DNA from: Isoetes taiwanensis
Taxonomy: Eukaryota > Streptophyta > Lycopodiopsida > Isoetales > Isoetaceae
DNA length: 64,000 nucleotides
Direction: 5' to 3'
Assembly (NCBI GenBank): GCA_021234155.1
Contig: JAJEKV010000004.1
Location: forward strand, 27,922,919 to 27,986,918
Positions 56,629-64,000 of this stretch are shown here, in pieces (position 1 is the stretch's first letter; every line of letters starts with the position of its first letter). The notes under the pieces were generated by a model. That model searched no databases and was not told the origin of the DNA. It saw nothing but the letters and a program-made list of their open reading frames with translations. Both the position numbers and the translations under genes were made by a program.

Positions 56629-57635
56629 TCAACACTTTAAATATTTCTGCAGCTGCTCCAACTGATCAGAACTGAAAGCATTCCCAAAATCATCTACTAA
56701 CCATTGAATTTGACCCTTGCAGTAGGCTTTGACCAATAGTTTATGCTCATCACCAATGTTCTTCTGAAATAGTGCATCGAGAACACCTAGGGATGTTCTT
56801 GTATAAGCTTCTGGCCTAGAATAGTGCTTCAATAGACCAGAAACATCATGAACCTCTGCAGCTTGTCTGAGTATTGGAGGCAAGTATGAATTTAGGATCT
56901 CATCTTGAGGATCACTCATGAAAGTAGGCACCATGATGGAGGTAAATGGTGGGGACATAAAAGTCTTGTACACTTCATCATCTGCAAGAATAACATTATT
57001 TCCATACTGTGGGAAAGCTTCATAGACTTTATGGAGTGGCTTCATGAAAACTGGGTTTGCAGATTCTAGAGGCCAATTGAAAGGCAAACAAATACAAAAT
57101 TTTTTTTGTTCATGGGACATAGAACATCAATAACTTCATGAACATTGAAGTTGTTCATGGAGGACCATATTGCTAAGTCAAACAACCTGGAAGCTTCTTG
57201 CAAGAACCTATGCACGCCTGGCCTCAACACGACCATTTTGTTAGTTGTAGATGATCTCAATAACTGAGAACTCAGCCTTCTTAGGTCTTCTCTTAATTGA
57301 TTGGTTCTTCTATAAGTCTTTACGAGCACGCCATTCAGATCTAGTATTAATAGTTTCTTTTTCATAGGTACAGCTTGTAATTCAGTACACCTATTAAGTA
57401 AAAGAACAATTCAATCAATGAATCAAAAGAAGAGTACAAGTGAAATGTAGAATTATTAACCTCGAAGTTACATTTGTACTTTGCAACTCGGTAGACCTAA
57501 CAGTCATAAAATTAATTAAGTGAATACAGCTTCAATGGTTCCACAAATATTCAAATTCAAATTAAAAAGTCATAAACCTGGAAGTTAAATTGGAAACATC
57601 TATGTCCTCATCACTTGGGACTACTTTCTTAAACC
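56629..57635 (-). pseudogene. FCP1/NIF-type HAD phosphatase of element B
   Basis: Exons 57,635-57,578, 57,496-57,461 and 57,390-56,629 join in phase (DVSNLTSR, STELQSTNVTSR, CTELQAVPMKKKLLILDLNG). The 36-base middle exon resembles the start of the last exon, suggesting exon duplication. The domain reads LLILDLNGVLV, VLRPGVHRFLQEASRLFDLA, IWSSMNN, then after a frameshift YGNNVILADDEVYKTFMSPP, the order of HAD phosphatases of the FCP1/TIM50/SCP type. The second aspartate of DxDxT is asparagine, so catalysis is doubtful. The frameshift lies at a run of eight T (57,100-57,107). Members act on phosphoproteins such as the RNA polymerase II tail. The role in a transposon is unknown. Confidence 0.75.
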
Positions 57636-57650
57636 CTGAACATTAAAACA

Positions 57651-59515
57651 TCACTTATGAATTAGTGCTCTCAAAGAGATGTTTGAATTTCCTCTAAGAG
57701 CATCCATAATTGCTGCAAAATCAGTATTTATACCTTCATTGTGTACAGATTGTGTTGCAGTATTAGGCTCCTGTACTTCACCTGTTTTTACCTCAGTGGG
57801 ATCTACACTTGCAATATCATCAAGGGTTGTCATTATATTTTCCATAATTTCCTTTTCAACACCCTCTTCATTCACCTGCAAGTTTTCCTCCCCTTCTTCA
57901 TTCAAATCAATGTGCATTCTTCTTTTCAGTGGATACTTTCTTGTTTCCACAACTTTTTTCTTGTTAGTTCTCTCAACCTTTTTCTTTTTGCTGGTCCCAA
58001 CTTCAGTGACATTCTTGCTACTTGAGTTCCCTTTCTTTTTGCTAATTAACTCATCCTTCTTTGGCATTTCCTTTTTTTGTTTCTTCTTGGCTGGAGTGTC
58101 TAATATTTGACACTCAACTTCACTAGTATTCAGACACGCCTCAATCCTCTCCAATTTTACCACCGCTTCTCAATTGTCTTGGGCTTGTCATCTTAGATCG
58201 ATCCTCGAGAGAATTTCTCGCTCCCCCTTGCATGTCTCAACCTTCTTCTTTGTGCTAGTAGAAGGGGACTTCAACCGATCGTGCAAAACATCTTCAACAT
58301 CAGGCCGAGTATTTGATCCCAAATCTGGTCGAGCTTTCTGAGCTACTTTAGGATCAAAAGAAGCAACCTCGCTCAATTCTGTTGGAGTACTCATACCAAG
58401 TTCAATATAAAGGTCTTCGTGAATGTTACATTCACATTTCAAACATCCGCCCTCTTTGAACAATGCAAAGACACATTACATGATATTCATGTTCACATTC
58501 AAGAACTACGTACATCTTGTAGTTATTATGAAAACTTAAACCACAAGCACTACAATAACTTTGCAAAAACCCGGAAGCCTTTTTTTGATGGTGTTGATGC
58601 GTAAAGGAGATTTGGTGATTTGCATCGTAGACTCAAGGTTGCTTGCATGTTCTTTTTCCCGCATTTATCTCAACATCCAATTGAATTAATTCAGCTTCCA
58701 ATGCTTCCTTATTCACAAGAAGATCGGGATCTCCAGGTTTGCAAACAGACTCCAAGGACTCACATGCATATTCTTCAAACATCAATTTCTTTTCTAAATC
58801 CCTGATTTCTAACTCCACTTCCTTTGTAATAACCATAGCTCTCTTTCAAGCAATAGTAGACTTTAGCTTTTCCATACCGCTTCTTTTTTTCGCATAAGGT
58901 TTTAAATATTTTATCATTGGATTTCATCGCCAGTGACCCGTGACTAACAACAATATCTTGCATTTTCTTTTCCATCTCTGCCTTTTTATTCTCAAGCTTC
59001 CCTAAGTTTTCTGTTACTAACTGCAGGTTATGCTTCAAATTAGTCTGGTCAAGAGTAGGCTTAGGAATACCTTTGGCAGAAATAGCAGGCTTTGATTCAA
59101 TTTCAGCTTTTGCTTTTTGAACATTTTTTTTCGGCCTGCATTTCTTGTACATCATAACCTGTGCCCCATATGAAGCCCAATTTATCTGATGACCTTCAGG
59201 ATCAAGCAGTCCTTCAGGGCAATTTTCCCATGCAAAGGCAAGAGCCAATTGTTTTCTTACTTCATTATTAGAAACACCATCTGGGTAAAACACACTCAAT
59301 AAGCTTTCCAATTTTCTCCTCAAATGTGGTTGAACAAAGGCAACCTTGATTGCAGACTTCGACTTTGAATTAAAACTTTCCTGCCAAACGGATTCCCATT
59401 GTTCCTTCGTGATTTGGGTTGCTAGCCAATTGTATTTCATATGGGGCTGCAGACCCTCATTTGACAATCCGTGCATCTCAAAAAAATCCTCCGCTGTTAC
59501 TGCTTCTTCTACCAT
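57651..59515 (-). pseudogene. Coiled-coil, lysine-rich protein of element B
   Basis: ATG at 59,515 starts MVEEAVTAEDFFEMHG. A globular part follows (KYNWLATQITKEQWESVW, VFYPDGVSNNEVRKQLALAF, WASYGAQVMMYKK), then a coiled coil (NLKHNLQLVTENLGKLENKK). After a one-base shift near 58,838 comes VELEIRDLEKKLMFEEYACE. Next are CLKCECNIHEDLYIELGM (58,463 down) and a Lys-rich stretch with an acidic tail (58,163-57,651), ending ISLRALIHK. Element A carries the matching C-terminal half. A DNA- or partner-binding accessory role is possible. I recognise no named family. Gaps between pieces may hide introns, and at least one frameshift is present. Confidence 0.55.
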
Positions 59516-59717
59516 GTTGCTTGCACGACGATTAGTTCCGGATAAACAATCTATATTGTGCGCCGGAAAGGAATTCGAAACTCTGCTAAAGGATTTGCAA
59601 AAGGAATGAAACAGGAAATTGAGGGGAAGTTTCGCGCGCGGGAACCGAGGTGGTTTTTTTTTTTTTCTTTGGAATGAAGGCAAGCGAGGTGCTTTAGGTG
59701 CTAAGTGCTTTCGCGTT

Positions 59718-59747
59718 TTTTTGGGTAGCATTACCATATTTACACCC
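59718..59747 (-). repeat. Right TIR of element B
   Basis: The inverted sequence starts GGGTGTAAATATGGTAATGC and continues TACCCAAAAA, pairing with the left TIR. ATTT follows directly. Confidence 0.92.
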
Positions 59748-59751
59748 ATTT

Positions 59752-61619
<1,868 letters not shown>

Positions 61620-61647
61620 GAGGATCTCTAATCTAACTAGAAGTATT

Positions 61648-64000
61648 TTTTTTTTTGGAAGGATGACAAACTCTTATTCAATAGTCTAGAAGAAGTACAC
61701 ACATAGATGCAGAGACAGAAATAAAATCTCAACAGACAAAGATAATAAACTGAGTGCAGCCACCTGTCTATGCATAAGATAAGATATCCAAATATTCCTC
61801 ACGTTTTTTCTCAGGAGCAAGCTGAGAACATAGGTATGCCTTCACCAATCTGTCTTGCGCCTCGTGAAGAAGTTGGTCGACACTAATTGATAGGCCTTTG
61901 AAGATACACAAGCGCCTTTTTTTTCCAAACAGACCACAACAATCAGCCTGAAGCTAGGTGGAAAGTATGTTGCTGCAAGCTGTTCCAATTGGAAGGATAA
62001 ATGGCGAGAAGCACCTGCTTGCTAGTCAGGCCACATGGAAGAGAGATAGTAACCATGACCAAACTGGCTGAACTTGGTCACATAGAAAAAAGCAGTGCTC
62101 GAGACTCTCAACTTGCCGCTTACACAGTGGGCAAACTTCTGAAATGCGGGGATAAAACTTATGAACCAGCACCATTAACCCGCAGACATCTGTGAAGGAG
62201 TTGCCACCATAAGGTAGAAACTTTGGGATGCAGCAATTTATTCCAGACTCAGGACCACATATGCTTCCACTGAGGAGGGGGAATGCGGAGCTGCCAACCA
62301 GCCCAAGGGGGGACAATGTCAACATCAACCAGCTTTTGATATAACGAATGCACAAGACGTTGTGCATTAACAATTTGGGGACCAGTCCAAATAGGCACAT
62401 CAACTGATTGTGGAGGAGCACTTGAATGTCAGCCAACCTTTGCCACAAAGCTCTGTCCCATCGAGATAGCATAAACTTAGTCTGAAAAGCATCCCAAGTC
62501 AACAAGTGTCCAGCCTCATACCAAGCATCAACTGTGAGAATACCAGCAAGCCTCCAATGTCGCTGAGTCAATGGATGTACAGTAGCACACAGAGGCATGT
62601 GATTATCCAGAGTAATCCACCAACGCAGAGAACCTACCTGTGGACACACACCTGAATTAATCTTAAATAGCACACGAACTGTCTCCCAAGAATCAAGCAG
62701 TCCCTTCAAGAAGGGGGAAGCATTCGGATATGGACGAAGCTGATAAAGGAAACACCAAGGAAGAACTGCCTTAAGTGTCGGTTTCCCAAAGGGAATACAC
62801 TGCCCAAGTGCTTCCGCAACCAATCTCATTCCAGGCGAATGTACCATACCCGCCAAGTAGCGACAAATGAACTTAGATATCATAATTTTACTCTGTAAAT
62901 GAAAGTCAATCATACCTAAACCTCCAGCAATTTTTGGTTTGATACATGTGGACCAAGCGACCTTCACAACTACACCTGTCTCAGTACCTGCCCAAATGAA
63001 GTTACGGACAATTGCGACAACCTCTTGAAACTTTGTCTGTGAGGCAAGCATAGCAGATGCCATATACACATGAGTGTTGCTGAGAACCTGCTTAGCAACT
63101 ACTATTCGCCCTGTCAGAGAAAGCTTAGCTGTATTCCACCAAAAAAGATGCTTACGCATGCCTTCCACTATAACATCCCATGCATCTGAAGTAGATATAT
63201 GTATACCTATAGGAATGCCCAAGGGTTTAGTGGCCTTCCCTTGAGGAAGCACTTTCCACGGATACTCGTAAACACAGGGAGGAACATCCACATCCAAAGT
63301 CCATAAAGCAGAGCACTTTAGCCACCCAACAAGAACCCCTGATGCCAGAGAGAAAGAGTCCAACAAAAGGTTAGCATTTTGAAGATTATCATCCTCAGCC
63401 CTGAATTACACACTTCTGATTACACACTTCTTGAGAACCATCCTCCATAGTCAATCCCTGAATTATGCCATCTTGAGTAGCCGAAGAGAAGAGCTGGGAC
63501 AATACCTCTGCCACAATAGTGAACAAGGCAAGGGGACATCCTTGTCGAACTCCTCTACCAACAGAAAACACAACCGACAGTTCTCCCTAAAAAAGCATAG
63601 TAGACCAAGCAGAAAGATGGAGCCTCATAACATCTCTGATAAACAACTCTCCAAATCCCAATGTCAGAAGGCATTTTTATAAGAAATTCCAATCTATATT
63701 GTCATAGGCTTTAGCAAAATTCCATTTGAGATATACAATGTGCTGACCCTTTAGGCGCGCCCAATACATCCCCTCATAAGCTGCGACCACATTATCAAGA
63801 ATACAGCGCTTAGGTAAAAATCCTGATTATGTGAAAGAGATCAAGATATCCCTCACTTTCTCTGCCAAGGCCTTAGCAAAGATATTGTACAACGTAGATA
63901 GCAAAGTTATAGGGCGCCAATCCGAGATGATTTTAGGCTCTTTGCACTTAGGAATAAGGGAAATGCAACCAGTGTTGATGATCTTATCCAAGCTACTGAA
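61648..64000 (-). mobile_element. L1-like LINE, 3' part, running off the right edge
   Basis: On the minus strand the reverse transcriptase runs in from 64,000: DWRPITLLSTLYNIFAKAL, SGFLPKRCILDNVVAAYEG, FAKAYDNIDW, RGVRQGCPL. Stops lie near 63,825 and at two further points, and the YADD box is degraded to RAEDDN. From 63,366 a 446-codon frame continues with LPQGKATKPLGIPIGIHIS and WWNTAKLSLTGRIVVAKQVL. It ends in the zinc motif CPLCKRQVESLEHCFFLC and W..W (62,090-62,060). A T run at 61,648-61,659 is the poly(A) tail on the plus strand. This is a typical plant L1 ORF2, inactive. Confidence 0.85.

Larger units (their letters stand above)
52812..59747. mobile_element. Element B: 6.9-kb multi-gene DNA transposon
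   Basis: The ends are inverted repeats: GGGTGTAAATATGATAATGC at 52,812 and, inverted from 59,747, GGGTGTAAATATGGTAATGC. Both continue TACCCAAAAA (30 bases, one mismatch). Subterminal AGTGCTTTAGGTG-type words recur inside both ends. ATTT flanks both sides (52,808-52,811, 59,748-59,751). Inside are a plus-strand DDE-like putative transposase (53,078-56,212) and two minus-strand genes (56,629-57,635 and 57,651-59,515), converging on an AT-rich centre. A 4-bp duplication is seen in Sola and a few other superfamilies; assignment to Sola is inference. Several frameshifts indicate an inactive copy. Confidence 0.85.

Noticed and set aside
57679-58110. 143-codon hydrophobic plus-strand frame
   Set aside because: It is antisense to the lysine-rich minus-strand gene of element B.

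Overview
The window is nuclear DNA of a land plant. It contains spliced and broken copies of plant gene families (a TIR1/AFB-type F-box exon, a SERK-type receptor kinase, an F-box/FIST gene, an F-box/kelch gene, PMS1 and the complex I 24 kDa subunit) in AT-rich, repeat-dominated sequence with ordinary GT-AG introns. A Crypton-like tyrosine recombinase gene and a large multi-gene DNA transposon would be unusual in a flowering plant. I therefore lean towards a fern, lycophyte or other non-flowering plant, but this is inference.

Layout. 0-2.2 kb: a spliced Crypton/DUF3504-like recombinase gene on the minus strand, running off the left edge, with a degenerate telomere-like repeat in an intron and tandem repeats upstream. 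3.2-4.6 kb: a TIR1-like F-box fragment and a dispersed repeat split by a 479-bp MITE with an 8-bp target duplication. 4.57-9.5 kb: element A, a truncated copy of a large transposon. 9.5-11.1 kb: a LINE 3' end and a small MITE. 11.6-12.5 kb: an unknown frameshifted gene. 12.86-14.34 kb: a MULE deletion derivative and a long inverted repeat. 15-17.2 kb: a SERK pseudogene, a near-perfect palindromic element and a second copy of the dispersed repeat. 20-23.6 kb: a decayed LINE ending in a pentanucleotide tail. 24.7-27.05 kb: exons of an unidentified minus-strand gene. 27.3-27.6 kb: a tRNA-derived SINE. 28.5-33.2 kb: an F-box/FIST-domain gene, head-to-head with an unknown plus-strand gene. 36.1-36.46 kb: a candidate Helitron. 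36.6-43.3 kb: inverted GTGATTCC-rich repeat clusters enclosing a pol-less LTR retrotransposon (38,183-42,453). 46-50 kb: fragments of PMS1, F-box/kelch and complex I genes, all in the same orientation. 50-51.1 kb: a LINE remnant. 52.8-59.75 kb: element B. 61.6-64 kb: an L1-like LINE running off the right edge.

The most notable system is element B. It is 6,936 bp long, with about 30-bp terminal inverted repeats and an ATTT target duplication. It carries a plus-strand DDE-like putative transposase and two minus-strand genes: an FCP1/NIF-like phosphatase and a coiled-coil, lysine-rich protein. The diverged element A carries the same three gene types in the same arrangement, so the cargo looks like an inherited part of the element. 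Both copies contain frameshifts and are probably inactive.
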